The translations under genes were made by a program, and so were the position numbers. 64,000 bases of DNA, taken from NCBI GenBank assembly GCA_008360975.2, contig CM039182.1:54758491-54822490 (forward strand), given 5' to 3'. Below the pieces are notes generated by a model. That model searched no databases, was not told the DNA's origin, and saw only the letters and a program-made list of their open reading frames with translations. This document shows positions 51,971 to 64,000 of the stretch, piece by piece (positions within the stretch are counted from its first letter, which is position 1; the number at the start of each line of letters is the position of its first letter). Source of the DNA: Lichenostomus cassidix (taxonomy: Eukaryota; Chordata; Aves; Passeriformes; Meliphagidae).

Positions 51971-54900
51971 TTAGCCTATCTCCCATTCTTTTTCTCTTCA
52001 TAACATTTAAGTCTTACCACTAGAAATCAGCCGGTCGTCAGCTTTTTTGAGATGAAACTGTCTTAGGAGGGTTTTCTTTCTCCCATTTTGTTGGTTTTGC
52101 TTTTTTGTTTTCCTTTTGACATCTTCCTTTGCACTTGGGATGGAAAAAAAAGAACAAATATGGCAAATTTGTTGTTAATTATTTTAGATTCAGGAGAAAA
52201 TTCGCTTTCAGCAGGTGAAGAACTTCTGGATTCTTTGGTGTAAATTCTTTATAGGAGTGGATTTTACTGCGCTGTGCAATTTAGGCTTCATCTGATTTTG
52301 CTTTCTGGCATGATTTACCAGTATCTCCCATTTTTTTAGCATAGGATTTGAGACATTTCTGAGTTAACTCTCTGGTTTCAATGTAGATTGCCAGTAATTC
52401 TGAGGCTCAGTATTATGCAGACTGGTTCAAAAGCATCATGCTACTTTTTCAAGGATTTTTTATAATGACTTCTTCACACTTTAATTTTACTTTGCCTTTT
52501 AGAACAACCAAAGATTAGTTGGAGCTATGCTGTTGGTAGCATTCTAATGAACCACAGGCTGGGGTTTTAATTGGCTGTGGGGAGAGATACTAAAATGTCT
52601 CATTTTAAATCAGTCTTTTTCAGGGTCTGCTAAAAATTTTGAAACACCTTTGAAACATAACCTTCTTTGTCTCAAACCTAGAAAAACAGATACATACTAA
52701 AATGTGGGGGAAAAGTCTAGAAATTTCTTTTTTCTGATTTTTCACCATATTGTGACCATATTTTGTCTACAGAAATTTGCCTGAGTAAATTCTGCAGTAA
52801 ATCAAGTATATGTAGCCAGAAGAATTGAAAGAATTGTTGGCTGGCCAAAACTTTCCACATAGGGAAATTTAAACCTGGAAAAATACCTATGGCTAGAAAT
52901 AAGTGTATTGGTTGAGCTGGGTGCACTGTGGTCCCTTCTATATGACATGCACTGTAATTGAATAGAGCAGAAGCCCACCTTTGCATCACAATGTAAAATA
53001 TGTAAAATTCTGTGAATAATGGATTTAATCCTATTAGAAAAGAGATTACAGTAGTTAAACATGTCAGCCTTGATTCTACTCTATGACTTGTTAGCAGAGA
53101 CAGAGATGTATGCTTATCCTGTTGATGAACATCAGCAGCCACAGCCTTCTCTCTGGAATTTGCTATATTTGCAAAACCTTGCTGCTAAGTTTTTAATTAT
53201 CTGAAGCTGCTTTTAAAAAAGCATCAGCTATCTAATACTATGCATTCTGGTGATAATCATGTGCTCATTTGTTTTGGACTGGCCTAGCCCTCGGAGGAGA
53301 AATCACAAATTCAGAAAGGGTCTGCTGCATTTTTTTTGTGTCTAGCTTCACTTCGACTCTTGGTAAGCCCTGTGGCAAGCCATTTAAACTCTCTACCTTT
53401 TGATTTCATAATTTACAAAAGATTCAACATAGCTACATCAGTAAATATTGTGTGGGAATGATCAATTATTAACACAGGCTGTATAATCCTATTAGGATGG
53501 TACAGAAATTACAGAAAATTGCAGGTGTTCTGTTACTGAAATAACTATTATCTGACCAAATAGTTATGATAAAATATCACAATGGGGTAAAGAAGACATA
53601 TTGTGCAATATTACATAGTTACAAGGAAAAATGGAAGAAATACCACTGCCATTACTCAATAAATAAAAACAAACACAGAAATTGACCTTTCGTAAGTTCC
53701 TAAAATGAGCTGTATATACTGGGGTGGGGAGGCTATGTACATAACGCTTAATGGGATGGAAGAAGTTAATTGGACTGGAGTGGGGAGGAGTGGTTATATT
53801 TGCTCTGATTACATTCTGTTTCTTGCAAGGAAGGGAATGATGTGAAAAAAATTGAATTTTAGAGGTTAGTTGAGACAAACAGTATAGGGCCTCCTCTGGT
53901 AAAGGCCTTACAGGCAACTCTAGCACAGGGAACTTAATGGTCTCAGTTGGCTGCAATGGAAGTACTTGTGGTCTGCAAGCACTTCAGTGTCCATCCAAAG
54001 CAGAGCCCTGAGACCCTTCTGTTACATGAGGCCACAGCAGAAGGGCAACTGGAAAAGCTAAAAATGTGCCAATTAACACATAGTATGTGTGAACATATGT
54101 ATGTAGTTTGCTAACAGGTGAAATGCCAAAGAATCAAAGTTCTAAGAAAAACACACATTTAATCCTTATTTTTTTTCATTTTGTTTTTTGATTTCAGTTT
54201 AAAAAGGTCTTCCTTAATTATGGCTGCTTAAATGTTTGGCAGTTGTGGCCCTAAAAAAGGTCATCATAACCCTGTTGAAATATGAAATTTCTGGAAATTA
54301 TCTGGAAATCTACTCAGCTTCAACCATTCAGTATTTTCTTCAGTAAAGAAAGTTTTACTATTTGTGAAATGGGTTTTCACCACGTAACAAACCCCTGCTC
54401 TTTCCTGTAGTGTTGATTGATCACCCACCTGCTTGACTTTGCAATTGGTTTTACTCACAAGGGTTATGGTGGACAGTGATATCATGTAATTTTTTAATAT
54501 CCATGACAAAAGTCCTCCTGCAGCCCACATGGCCTTCAGCTGAGAGGTGGCACCACTCAGAAGAAAGCAATGTCCTACTTTCTGGATTTTGTCACTGTTG
54601 TTTAATGAGATAACAACACGCTTTATCATTTAGCCATGACATATGATGGGGTTAGGAGATCCAGAGAGATTTCTAAGAGCTGCCAAATTTGATGCTGTTC
54701 TGTAAAGGATATTTCTTACCAGTGAGAAGCCCTCCCATTTCTTCCTCCCTTCTCATCACCAAAAATGTATCTGTTTCTCTCTCTAGGTCAGCCTACTTCC
54801 TGGCAGGCTTGCAGCACTCCAGAAGAAGTAGGACGATGAAGGGGAGAAAAAGACATAGGATGAAATAGGATGGTTTCATCAGTCCTCACATCCTATCAGA

Positions 54901-56259
54901 AAGACCAACAGCACTGATTCCTGTGCTTCTTTTTTTCTTATTTGGGACCTTTACAGTTTCTGCTGCATTTATTGGTGCAAGAAAGATGCTCTTCCTGAGA
55001 GCACTAGGGCAGTCCTCAGGAATATGTAGGGGAAGATAGGCATCTGTTCCATGGGTTGTGATCTGCAAGAACCAGGAGCAGGAGGTAATCCCTGAGACTG
55101 GAATACAGGTGTTTTTGCCATCTAGTGCAGTGAGTAGGAGAGAGGAAAGAGGTGGATCTGTTTAAATCAGGGATTTTACTATCAGGGGGCAGCAAGGAGG
55201 AGAAGAAATCATCAGGAACGGTAGAGAGCATATAAGAACAAAAACAGGCAAAGGGAAAGAGTGGCATGCGGTCTGGCCTGGCTTGATTCCTCACAGAAGG
55301 CAAACAGCAGCGAAGAGCCCAAAGATGGGGAGAAGGAGAAGCTGGAGGGACGGGTCCTGCCAATACTACTTACAGGCTTGGCATTGATTCCCTCCAATAT
55401 TGTACCCCGCCTTCCCCACCCAACATGAAGGCACCAAAGTGCCAGGATAGGACCTACCAAATGAAACAACTTTTATGCTGGAGGCACAATTCAGGTGAGG
55501 ATTGTTTTCTTCTCAGTATGTCTGCTGTGCTAGATTTAAACTCCCCTTTTCAAAGAGCAGACACCTGTCACTTCTCAAGAAAATAATCTGTTTCTGTCAT
55601 GGTCTCTGGAGACCACAGAGACAAACAGTGCAGCAACTTGCTGGGGTGCTCACTGTTCCAGGGATAAAACAGAGTGGTGGAGGCCTATTGATGCCCAAAA
55701 GAAACAATAGACACCAACTGCTGCGGTGAAAAAATGGCCATTTGCTGTGCCAACTGCAACCAGGGATGGTGGAGGGAAGGGACAGGAGAGTATGCTTGGA
55801 CCGGGCTGCTGCATTATTACTGCCTAGGCTCCAGCCCCACTGTCTTGGTGTGCTGCCCCTGCTGCCTTTCAGCAGTTAGGAGTTGGAGAGAGAAATAAGG
55901 AAAGGAAAACAATGAATGATGTTGCATGAAATTGATTTTACATCCAAATTTTACTCTGTGGACTTTCTGCACTTGGAAGGAGTTGATATGGGCTTGTCAG
56001 AAATTTTGTAGCCCATAATTCTGGATGGATCACAGCTCTGTGACACTCTGAGAGGGCCTGTGAGAGTGGCTGGTAGGGCCATGGGCTACCTGCCCTTGCT
56101 TCCACAGTGGGCTTTGTGTATGATGCTGGATCAATCCTCAGTTTCTGTCTCTCTAAGTGGACCTCTCAGATCTATCAAAGCAATTCCATACATTTCATTT
56201 TGACACGTTAGTGCCACAGGTTGTGAGGCACTATGGGGGTTCTAGTTCCCTTTAGTGTC
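51971..56259. other. intergenic, no gene recognised
   Basis: AT-rich with short frames only. I looked for exons of CTDSPL, the expected neighbour of ITGA9 in other vertebrates, and saw none. Confidence 0.45.
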
Positions 56260-56374
56260 TTTTGTTGTGCGAGTCCAGAATTGGCAGGTTTCAGCCCTGA
56301 AGCCAATTCTGCTGCTTGTGTCTTGTGGGGAGGCCTTCCCATCTGTAGTTTGTAGTAAAAGCCTCTCCTTGGTG

Positions 56375-56706
56375 TTTTGTGCGGAGCTGTAAAGCTCCTG
56401 GTACGTGGTGTTGTGCGGAGCCTGAAAACTCCTGTTTGGAGGGGACCCACGCCCCTACTTTGTGCGGAGCTGTGAAGCTCCTGTTCGTGGTGTTGTGCGG
56501 AGCCTGAAAACTCCTGTTTGGAGGGGACCCACGCCCCTACTTTGTGCGGAGCTGTAAAGCTCCTGTTCGTGGTGTTGTGCGGAGCCTGAAAACTCCTGTT
56601 TGGAGGGGACCCACGCCCCTACTTTGTGCGGACCCTAAAAAAGTCCTGTTCGTGGCGTTGTGCGGAGCCTAAGAACTCCTGTTTGGAGGGGAGCCACGCC
56701 CCTATT
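56375..56706. repeat. 82-bp minisatellite, about four copies
   Basis: Units starting TTTGTGCGGAGC occur at 56459, 56541 and 56623, spaced exactly 82 bases apart, with diverged copies on each side. Each unit holds two related halves (GTGCGGAGCTGTAAAGCTCC and GTGCGGAGCCTGAAAACTCC) and a GGGACCCACGCCCCTAC segment. CpG-rich against AT-rich surroundings. The array is flanked by a second repeated motif (CCAGAATTG-CAGGTTTCA at about 56275 and 56740). Confidence 0.93.
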
Positions 56707-56889
56707 TTGTGTTTTTTTGTGCGTGTGTTTTGTTGTAAAAAGCCAGAATTGACAGGTTTCACTCCTGAAGTCACTTCTGCAACTCTTGTCTTTTAGGGAA
56801 CACCCCCCACCACCCTCCCCCCAAGTCTGTGGTTTGTGTGGAAAACTAGAATTGGTTCTAACCCTGAAGCCCATTATAAAGCTGCTGCC

Positions 56890-58700
56890 TTGTGAAGATA
56901 GTGTTGTCCCTGTACAAGCTTAGGTATTTTTCATGCAGCTTCCTCTGTTGGGAGGCTGTAAGAAAAGTTTAGGGGAAAATTCCTATCCCAAGCGGCCAGT
57001 GTAAAGATAATGTTATATTGTCTTTCTTTAGTTAATTTGTTACTCACCTGTCTACCCTAGCTTAGACTTAGTGCACGAAAAAGTGGAATAAGAAGCAATT
57101 GGTTACTAAAAATATGCTTGGTTACTAAAAAGGTGATTAGTTCTTCAAAATGTTTTAAGCAATAGCATTGCTTGTCACTAAATTTAATAATGTCCAAAAA
57201 GAAAAAAATCACTAAAACTAAAAGAAAAAAAATTAATGCAATTAACAACTTGTTCCACTCAGGCAAGTATTGCCGGGGAAGCTTGTTTCTTTTCTTTTCT
57301 AGGAATGTCAAACACTCTTGCATTGAAGATAAGGAAAACGAGTTTGAGAGCAGAGAAACTGCAAACAGCAAAATCATGCCTAAATGTGATGACCTTTTCT
57401 TCATGTAAACTCTGTCGCTTAGTGTTACCAACAAGAAGTTTTATTTCCTTTTAATAATTGGCCTGGTGGGCCACATTTTCACTTTTCTTTTATAAGAACC
57501 TACCAACACATGAAATGATGCTGCATGAGAGCCAGTGAAAATTTAAAATGTCACCGTAATTGCTTGCATTGTCAGTTTGCTAACGTTTGTAATTTATTCG
57601 TGTTGTCATTGCAAGTGACTTGCTAAAAGATCAAATATTAGTTAAAATATTTTATATATTCTTATGTTTGATTTTTGTCTAACTTATTTTGTCTTTTTAC
57701 TGAAAAATAATGTGGCAAAAGTTGTTATAGATGCATAATTTGTCTCAACCAATTTAATCCTGAGAGTTGGTATAAGAATTTATACAAAATGCACTAATCT
57801 TCCCAGTTCTGCCTTGAAAAGATTTAAAATTATTATAATTTGGCTAAATTTTTCAAATTTACTAAGTAGTGAATTAAAAAATCTTAACAAAACAAAAACA
57901 TTATATGAAATGACATGAATAAAATACAGAAAACCTTCTACCAGCTCTCAAACCAGTGGCTGTTAAATCTCCTGCCATATATCCTAAGAGAGTATTTTAA
58001 CTCTGCCTCAAAAATTCAAAAGAAAAAACTAGTTGAGATAATACAACTGAATTTGAAAAAGAATCAATTTCATTTTTTAATTACACTGATTGTAAAGCTA
58101 CAATTTCTAATTTGTTTCAAGGCTAAATTACGACAGTGCTATAATCTGAATCTTAAAAAACAGAGCATAGCCCTAATGTAAAGATAAGATTGCTTAACAA
58201 TAATTTGTATGAAATATTTTGTATGTTAATTTTGTATCATAAAAGTAATTTTCATGATGTATAGAATTATCCAGCAAAATAGAAATATTACCTATAAAAT
58301 TCTACCAACTATATGTAAATGTGGTCGAGAAAAAAACATACATCCCTGCTAGATCCATCCACATTTATACCAATAAAAATAAAAACCAGCTGTATAATTC
58401 TATAACCAATTTCCAAACATATTGAGCTAACATCCAAGAGATACAATATAGAGATACCCCTCCCACCCACCGCCCATTTAAAAACACTAATTCCTGGGGT
58501 CACGGGGAGGAGGTACTAACTAATGAAAATTAAATTGATGATTACAATTAAATTTATGCTTTGAACAATTGTACCTATTAGTATAATTGCTCATGTTATT
58601 GCTTCTACTGTTTCTATCTTTTCTCCCATTATCTTTTTTTCATCACCTCCGTGGACAACCCATAGGCTAAAGAAGATTGCAAGGAAAGAGACATTTATTA
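56890..58700. other. very AT-rich intergenic stretch
   Basis: Long A- and T-runs. The reading frames (for example 57057-57434, minus) are hydrophobic or lysine-rich because of base composition. No gene recognised. Confidence 0.45.
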
Positions 58701-58703
58701 CAA

Positions 58704-59522
58704 TGTTTGAGTCACGGGGTGGCTGTCAGAGACTGAAATAGTTCATGCCTCAAACATTGATAAAAAGTTTTGCTCATTATAACAAAACGTGTATAAAGAA
58801 GCTACAATCAAAGAAGCCTCCCTGAAGATACCTGACTGGGACTTTGGACTGAGTCAAACTGCAGAGATTAGATAAAGGGAAACCCTATTGTTCAATCATC
58901 TCAGGCTGAGGGAAAGGAATGCATCCACAAAGGCCAAAGCCACCAGCTGCACTAAGGATCATCCCTGGCTGAGTTTGGGGTGGGGGCAGAGCACAGCTCA
59001 CAGAAGCCAGGTTTACCCAAACTGGCCCAGCTGTGAAACCCCCAACCCCACAGGCCACATCCATGGGACTTTCACGTGAGAGGCAGCTGAGGGAGAGTCA
59101 CAATCCATCACAGACCCCCCAAAGTGCTAGGCCTGGCACCACAGGAGAGCAGGTGATGCAAGCAGAGTCTGCTGCAAGAAACTGCCCCTCCCCTGGGGGA
59201 ACATGCCTGGACATTGCCCCTGGCCTGAGTGTATATTAACCCATGGCATCCTGTGCTTTTGGGGGGGACCACCACCACCAAGAAGACCGGCTGGAGAGGA
59301 TCAATGCAACATCGTTGGGATCCATGGATGGTGATATTTTCTCTTTCTCTCTTTCTGTCCCCCCCACCTCTTTTCCTACTTCTCTTTTTCTCTCTTTTCT
59401 TCTCTCTCTCTCTCATATTTTCTATCAAATAAAACCCATACTATTGATTGGCATATGGTCTCATTTGTACCTTAATTCGGGCAGAGGTATTTCCAAAGAA
59501 CCTTAATAATTGGATCATAACA
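58704..59522 (+). mobile_element. LTR-like element with TATA box and polyadenylation signal
   Basis: On the + strand: GTATATTAA (about 59230), a CT-rich R region with long TCTCTTTCTC runs, AATAAA (about 59429) and an end reading TTGGATCATAACA at 59522. The 5' boundary is uncertain (TGTTTGAGTC at 58704 is one choice) and no duplication was confirmed. The end resembles ERVL-type LTR ends. Confidence 0.5.
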
Positions 59523-62344
59523 GGCACGGGAATACCTCTCTGCTGGAGAATGATGCCCAGTCCAGGGGAGAGTGTATGGCAGAATGCACTTTTCAGCCAG
59601 GGACTGCCAAGCTGCCATACAACTGCTTTAAACAGACCTTAGAGAAATCTATGGATCTAGGCTTTCCCCCAAAGCTTTACATCAGTAGACTTCAAGTCTT
59701 TCTCAGCATTCACTAATTAGATCTGTTTCTAATGGAGAGCAGTGACAGAAGTATTTGCGCACTGCTGTTCCTCAGCTGTTTTGACACAGTAGTTAGGTTT
59801 TTAAAGGGTGGAGGATCAATAGACAACTCAATGCATTGTCGCACACCACCAAACACTCCTGAGATAGTGTTACAAACTTAAAATGAGTAGTAGAAGACTA
59901 ACAGCCATGAAAATAAGGGAAAATTAAAGATTAGGGGTTTTGGTCCTTTTAACAGGTGTTAACAAGTGTGTCGGATTATCAAAGGCCTAGGAAGAGTGGA
60001 CAACAGTCTCTGTTGTTTCAATGGGAGAAGCTGAAACAAAAGTCTCACACCATCGTACATGTCCAAAGATGGGGATATAATTATGAAAACGGAGTTTATT
60101 CTGGTCTGTTAAGTGACCAGATGAAGCTCTTAAGTATGCAGATAATACCGTATGATCATGGAAGCTGACTAGTAGGTGATGGTTTCTTTTCAAAAACTTT
60201 TTGAGATCACATCAGAGGTCTAAGGATTCAGCCTCAAAGCTCAATTCTCAGTTATACCATTCCTTCTCTAAACAGGAAAAATAAATGAGATAAAGTGTAT
60301 TTTCTAGGTGAGAGGATGGCTTATATCAGGTATAGCTGGAGAAAATGTAAAAATTTTCAGACATATCGGCATTTCTCCTAATGTCTTCTCTGCCGTGATT
60401 GACATTTGGGGGGAAAACTACAAAACCCACAATAGCAGCTGCTCTGTAAAACACAGTGCTATGTAAGAGCATTGAGTTTGTGGACAGGAATCCTACAGTT
60501 GACTCTTCAGAAGCATACATAGAAGTGTGCGAAGGAAATGAAGATCTATAGAAATGTGTGAGGAAACTGCAGCAAGTGCAACATCCTTCTAGCCTGGAGC
60601 TAGCACCTAGAAAAACAAGCAGTAAGACTGATAGGCTAGAGAAAATGACTTCTCAATGGTACCTTTGTTCCTCCCTATGTAGTGTTATAAGGAGAAAGGA
60701 GTAGGCATCAAAATGATTTTATTGAGTATTTACATACTCAGATTTCACACAAGAGGCATAGTTATAGAAACTGTGAACTTGAAGTGAATATTAAGAGAAA
60801 AAATGAAACCTTTAAATGCAATAATTTACTGTCATCTTACTTCTGAGATAAACTGTGCTAGGGTGACATGAAGCAAGTAATTTGTGTGCTAGTGTAATCT
60901 GCCCAAACTGACATATCAGATGGCAGTTCAAAATTGCCAGTGTTGGGTTGGGAACAAAAATGATAGAAAATCTTACCCTTTTTTTGCAATAACTGACAAC
61001 AGAGCAAAATAGCAAAAGGAGGTATAAAATAATTTTTTTAAAATGCATTAATTAAAAAAAGGAGGGAAACCCCCTGTGTGTCACTTTTTCCTAATAATTT
61101 AAGAACTGCAGAAATAAAGAAGTCTCCCATGGACAGATTTCAGACAGAAGACATCTAAACTTGCTAAATAAATTAAGAACTGTGAAGTACTTACTCAGCT
61201 TCATTCAATCTTCTACTCTGTAAGATGCAGGAGAATATTTGGTTCTTCTATCAGTTTACTTCTTTCACAGAGTCATTCACAGAGTAAAATATTTCATCTA
61301 CTGGGGGAATGTAGGGAGAGATGAAGTGAGAGCTCTAGTCAGTACATCAAGATTTCCATCTGATTTGTTTCCAATACATGGGAAAAACATAGCAGATTGC
61401 ATGTTGCCTTTATTAGAAAGATACACGTGCGTTTAAATCACAGATTCCTTTCTTATGATGCACTTGTGAATTATCTTTTTGCATTCGTAGTTAGAGAGCA
61501 GAACTGATGCAAAAGCTTAGTGTAAAGTACTGTTAAAGTAACCTAGGCTGCTGAGTAACTGTTCATTATAATGGGGAAATATGTCCATAGGAATAGTGTG
61601 TTGTTCCAGTTCAAGCAACCTTGTGTTGCAGGGACACATGTCCTCAGCCAATGTTGCTCAGCTAGAGAAAGTTCTTGAAACAGGGTGGTGCTGGACCGGT
61701 GCTGAGGAAAACACAACCTTTCTTATGAAAGAAAAAGGGAAATTCTCTCAAATTTAAACTGTCAGTCTGATGCTTTGTACCAGAAGAAGGTATGGTAGTG
61801 TTGGCATCACTTTTTTTCTCAGCATGACTTTTACTGCAATGGCACATGGGCTGCAAAATATTTTAAAATATTAACTATTAGGCTTTTCATTTTGAATGAG
61901 ACTAAAGAAAGACACAGATTTTGATTAAAGACAGCCCCTTAATCTGTAGTTATGCTTGATTGAGATAGGCTCTGACAGCTGACATAAAAATAGACAGACC
62001 ATTCTTTAACATATTAACCCTTGTGACCTAATTAGCCATCCAAAAAATGCAAATAGGATCCTCTGCAACCTTTTTAATAATTCACTTCTCAATGACATTT
62101 GATTTTCCTTTTGCAATGTTGGTGCACTTGTGTGTTGGTTTTGCTTGGCACAGTTTTTGTTGGGGGTGGTGGGGCACAAAGATGGCTCCTGTGTGAATGT
62201 TCTGGAAGCTTTTCACCATGTCCAGCAGAGCCAATCCCTGATGGCTCTGAAGATGATAGACATGTTGCTGGCCAAGACTGTGCCAATTAGAGAGGTTAGT
62301 TATGCATCTGTGATAACATATTTAAAAGAAATCAAAACAATGTG
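59523..62344. other. intergenic, no gene recognised
   Basis: AT-rich; no repeat or exon that I can support. Confidence 0.45.
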
Positions 62345-63100
62345 AGCACACACTTCTTTTTAGCCAGAGAAGGAGGAGGAGGAGGTGAGAATATGTGAGG
62401 GAAAACAGCATGGAGACATCAAGGTCAGTGGAGAAGGTGGGGGAGGAGGTGCTCCTGGTGCCGGAGCCAAGTCCTCTGCTGGCCATGGTGACCATGGTGA
62501 AACAGGCTGTCCCTCTGCAGCCCATGGGGTCCATGGGGATTGCAGAGATCCACTCGCAGCCTGTGTAGAGGTGCCCATGCTGGAACAGGTGGATGCGTGG
62601 AGGAAGCTGTGATCCAGTGGGAGTCCCAGGGGAGAAAGAGGCCTTGCTCCCAAGATGGAACAGCCCAGCCTCAGAGGTCTGCACCCTGTAGATGAGGGGT
62701 TCATGTCACAGCAGTTTTGGGAGGACAGTTTGCCCGTAAGAGGATACTCATGTTGCAGCAGGTTTGGGCAGGCTGCTGCTCATGAGATTTGGACCCACAC
62801 CGGAGAAATTCACAGAGAACTGTCTCCCATGGGAGGGACCCCACCACAACATAGAGGACTCCTCTCCCTGAGCAGTGGAAGAAAAGTCTTGGTGGCGGAC
62901 TGACCAAACCCCCATAACCCTATCCCTCTGTGCTGCTGGTGGGAGGGAGGGAGGGGGAAGAGCAGAGAAGCAATATCTTTAAGGGCTTCATTTTACTTCT
63001 CGTTTATCCTCCTCTGACTCTGTTGGCAATAAATCACTTTGCAACTTTAAGTTATCAGCCTGTTTTTCCGTCAGTGCATCTTCTCCCATTTTTTTATCTC
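62345..63100 (+). mobile_element. dispersed avian repeat, probably ERV/LTR-derived
   Basis: GC-richer block with repeated 'cccatggg' and 'ctggaacaggtggatg' style phrases, then 'aactgtctcccatgggaggg', a 'ctgaccaaacccccataacc' stretch and an end with 'tctgttggcaataaatcact' and 'agcctgtttttccgtcagtg'. This phrase order is familiar from a repeat common in bird genomes. AATAAA at 63028-63033. I cannot give its family name. Confidence 0.5.
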
Positions 63101-64000
63101 AACTCATGAACCCTTTGTGTGTTAACCTTTTTCCTCTCCTCTGCCCAGCTGCAGTAAAGGAGAGCAGAGAGAGCAGATGTCATAGGTGCCTGGCATTTGG
63201 CCAGGATCAAACCACAACAACTGGTGTTACAATTTTAAAAATATTCAGCCTTTCTGCTGAACAGATGCAGACCTTAGGCACTTGCTCAGCTTTAATTGAA
63301 AACCTCTCTCTTTAGCCACCAGTGCTCCCAGCAACATTTGCAAGCTTGAGGTTGGAGATCTTGGTTAAACAGAGTGTTAACCACTCCCACTACATCGTTT
63401 ACATGTTTGCTGATTATCAGTAAATATTGTTGAAATTGTACAGAGGGGATGGTGGGTGGCAGGAGGGACCAGGAGGGTAAGAAGAGAGGAAAGGGGAAAG
63501 GCAAAGCTGAAAAAGGTGCCCTATTTACTTTTGCAAAGAAGTCCATATTTCTCTGAGTCATTTCAAAAAAGCTCAGAAGGGATAATTTACATGACACAAC
63601 ACAAAATACAGAGAGAAAAAAATCCCTGCCATTGAATTGGTTTGTATCTGGCATTACACTATCTGTGCATATTAACTGTGTATATCTTCAGCATCTGTCT
63701 TTTTACTTTTTTTCCCATCAAAAGCAAAGTCATTAAGTTCTCTGGAAGTTAATCCTAGTCTATTCTGGACAAGAAGATTTAGATCAACATCTGTACATGA
63801 AGGTTTAAATTCAGTTTACAGTAATCCCCATGTGGTTAACTATAGCCTCTAAGTAATTCTGGCAATGTACTAATTTGCAAACGTTGTAACAACCCTTCCT
63901 GTTATATTTTTTAGCAACCAGTGGAGTGAAAGTATGAATTGGTTTGTTGATTTTCTCTCTCTTCTATTTTTCTTTGTTCCTGTTTTTTTCTTTCTCTACC
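63101..64000. other. intergenic to window end
   Basis: AT-rich; no feature recognised. Confidence 0.4.

Noticed and set aside
51812..52003. Possible first coding exon of CTDSPL, the usual neighbour of ITGA9
   Set aside because: The CpG patch suggested a promoter, but the CTDSPL N-terminal coding pattern is absent on the + strand.
54264..54629. 121-codon minus-strand frame
   Set aside because: Looks protein-like in composition but matches no family I know, and has no neighbouring exon or retroviral context.
57057..57434. 125-codon hydrophobic minus-strand frame
   Set aside because: The hydrophobicity follows from the very AT-rich base composition; overlapping plus-strand frames are equally long.
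1..64000. CRISPR arrays, tRNA or rRNA genes
   Set aside because: None seen. The regular repeats present are eukaryotic micro- and minisatellites, and lysine-tRNA-like strings are retroviral primer sites.

Overview
The window is nuclear DNA from a vertebrate, almost certainly a bird. CR1 retrotransposon 3' ends carry the avian-type terminal octamer-like repeats, and there are several endogenous retrovirus (ERV) families of avian style, including ERVL-like LTRs starting TGTCCTGG and followed by a lysine-tRNA-like primer site. I cannot name the species. The only host protein-coding sequence I can support is the last coding exon of an integrin alpha gene, ITGA9 (+ strand, 20349-20444). It encodes the GFFRRRYKE cytoplasmic tail and is preceded by a pyrimidine tract and an AG acceptor. 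Everything to its left (1-20348) should be its last intron. The 3' UTR follows, probably to about 25.4 kb, and the rest is intergenic.

Layout. 1-2445 (- strand): the 5' part of a gamma-like (ERV1-type) provirus: LTR, primer site, long leader, a cysteine-rich small ORF and the start of gag; it runs off the window. 2446-8406: plain intron. 8407-19076 (- strand): a complete outer ERVL-like provirus ('X') with two LTRs and a near-perfect 5-bp target duplication. Inside its pol lies a second, related provirus ('Y') that has its 5' LTR, gag and pol but has lost its 3' end, so two integrase genes sit head to tail. A small solo LTR ('Z') also sits in X protease. 19077-20348: intron end. 20349-25.4 kb: ITGA9 terminal exon and 3' UTR, with two CR1 fragments.

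27623-34837 (+ strand): a class II (betaretrovirus-like) provirus with two LTRs, gag, dUTPase, protease and pol but no env. Its pol is interrupted by two other LTR insertions (V1 and A2). 35.3-41.1 kb: a dense cluster of LTRs (A3, an unnamed LTR, V2, an LTR-like block, A4, W1) and CR1 ends. 41-64 kb: AT-rich intergenic DNA with further LTRs (about 45.7, 46.7, 51.3 and 58.7 kb), a CR1 end, an 82-bp minisatellite at 56.4 kb, a small CpG-dense patch at 51.8 kb and a dispersed repeat at 62.3 kb.

How it fits together. There is no operon or multi-gene host system here. The story is one conserved integrin exon surrounded by layered retroelement insertions, whose order in time can be read from what interrupts what. 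Target-site duplications seen directly support nine elements: the X provirus (5 bp, one mismatch), the class II provirus (6 bp, one mismatch), three solo A LTRs (4 bp), both W LTRs (6 bp, one with a mismatch) and both Z LTRs (4 bp). All retroviral reading frames seen are broken. Family names X, Y, Z, A, V and W are local labels, not database names.
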